Translations under genes and position numbers: made by a program | NCBI GenBank assembly: GCA_022577435.1 | Contig: JAKOON010000012.1 | Coordinates: forward strand, 9,045,412-9,109,411 | DNA length: 64,000 bases | Direction of reading: 5' to 3' | DNA from: Embiotoca jacksoni | Lineage: Eukaryota > Chordata > Actinopteri > Embiotocidae | Shown: positions 63,183 to 64,000 of the stretch, one piece after another | How positions within the stretch are numbered: position 1 is the stretch's first letter | How the letters are laid out: each line of letters begins with the position of its first letter | Notes under the pieces: generated by a model | What the model saw: the letters and a program-made list of their open reading frames with translations, nothing else | Told to the model about the DNA's origin: nothing | The model's database searches: none

Positions 63183-64000
63183 CTGAAACACAACAGCACA
63201 TATTGATTAGACATGTAATAAAATTCACGATCCGTATCACCAACAGTACATGTATTACTGACCTGGGGACTGACTTCACCGCTCTTCCCTCGATGTGGCG
63301 CCTCATAGCCGGCTATCTGAGCACTGCTGAGTTTTCCCGTCTTTTCTGCCAACTCCCGCCATCGAATTCCCAGCTCCACAGCGGTGGACAGAATAACTGT
63401 GTTCTGAATGACCTGGGCTACAAGATTCACAGAGTCCATCTTCAGCAGGCCCTTCATAATGAAAATAAGCACACAAATTAGCTGTAACAAAAGCATGGAA
63501 AGCATACAGAGACTTAGGCAGAGGAGAGAGGCTTTTAAATTGGCATGAATATTTACAGGGTCATGTTTGTGTCCATTGCTTTGTGAGGTTGTAGTCCTGG
63601 ATGTTTCCACAGTAAGAACCCCCTTTAAATAGTTACTAACCCTGTTCTTTCAATAATGTGATTTCATTATATTTAAAAATGCATCTTTTTTTTTTCTTCT
63701 ACTTACCACCATGAGTTCATGCAGGAACTTCTTCCTGTTCCTCTCAGTGTGGCAGTCCTCCTTGAGCTTCTCCAGAACGCAGGCCACCTTATCGCCCTCA
63801 GTTTCGGCATACCTCCTGGTGATTGTGTCCAGAGACAGGTTTCTGTACCCTAAAGCGTCTGCAAAACTTCTCCAGCTGGTTATGTGTTCGGTGACCAGCG
63901 TCTGGATGGCAGAGTACATGTAAGTGAGCTTCTTGAAGGGCAGTGTCATGCTGTCCAAGAGAACCTCTGTGCTGATTTGAATGCCGGTGAAGTCCATCAC
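62979..64000 (-). CDS. macc1: macc1, 3' end: C-terminal double death-domain region (partial, 228 aa)
   Basis: Three terminal coding exons: 64000-63707, 63451-63263 and 63182-62979, all phase 0, joining to 228 residues ending ASIHPKP before TGA at 62981-62979. The gene continues past the right edge. Seen: a first death-domain-like helical bundle (SWRSFADALGYRNLSLDTI...LEKLKEDC...FLHELMV) and a second (RWRELAEKTGKL...YEAPHRGK, then MWKPAYDFLHSWSLRYGD and RQWRHLTGALI). Known: MACC1 has ZU5, SH3 and two C-terminal death domains and is linked to MET signalling and endocytic trafficking. Its paralogue SH3BP4 has the same layout. The hdac9-twist1 neighbourhood favours macc1, because in human SH3BP4 sits near HDAC4 and TWIST2. 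Confidence 0.83.
63263..63451 (-). CDS. macc1: macc1 penultimate coding exon
   Basis: 63 codons (GLLKMDSVNLV to SGEVSPQ). The acceptor is CATTATGAAG and the donor GTCAGT. A stronger-looking acceptor TTTGTTACAG 30 nt upstream would add ten in-frame residues. Confidence 0.8.
63707..64000 (-). CDS. macc1: macc1 antepenultimate coding exon (cut by window edge)
   Basis: The frame is open to the edge of the window. It encodes MDFTGIQISTEVLLDSMTL through FLHELMV, including the first death domain. The donor is a consensus GTAAGT (63706-63701). Confidence 0.85.

Overview
This window comes from a vertebrate nuclear genome, most likely a spiny-rayed (percomorph) ray-finned fish. The evidence is split genes with GT-AG introns, abundant fish-type microsatellites, and old interspersed repeats of kinds I recognise from teleosts. 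Three genes can be supported. They keep the order and orientation of the human 7p21 block: hdac9 (+), twist1 (-), macc1 (-).

1-23.6 kb holds a complete hdac9-type gene on the + strand. I assembled it as 11 coding exons whose splice phases all agree (1009 to 21858), giving 617 aa from the first ATG or 588 aa from an internal ATG. It encodes only the N-terminal regulatory half of a class IIa deacetylase: CtBP motif, Gln-rich coiled coil, MEF2-binding helix and two 14-3-3 phosphosites. It stops by reading through a would-be splice donor, as in the mammalian MITR/HDRP isoform. I saw no catalytic-domain exon in the 25 kb before twist1, so this copy looks like a dedicated MITR gene. A perfect MEF2 site lies about 500 bp upstream of the start, which fits the known MEF2-HDAC9 feedback loop.

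23.6-46.4 kb is a gene desert. It contains microsatellites, degraded teleost repeats (including an inverted pair at 36.6 and 37.7 kb) and a few candidate regulatory motifs. In other vertebrates this interval and the HDAC9 introns carry TWIST1 enhancers.

46.4-48.1 kb holds twist1 on the - strand: one coding exon (168 aa bHLH protein), a probable 3'UTR intron carrying a long TA repeat, a 3'UTR tail that resembles the mammalian one, and a TATA/CCAAT/GC-box promoter. A perfect 16-2-16 inverted repeat lies about 0.6 kb upstream.

48.1-62.8 kb is a second desert with repeats and a 215-bp TAGA microsatellite. The neighbours expected from the human order (FERD3L, POLR1F/TWISTNB, TMEM196) are absent.

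62.8-64.0 kb holds the 3' end of macc1 on the - strand: three terminal coding exons encoding the C-terminal double death-domain region. The rest of the gene continues beyond the right edge.

No bacterial-type operon, CRISPR array, rRNA, tRNA or intact transposon gene was found. Most open frames longer than 60 codons outside these exons are chance or microsatellite translations.
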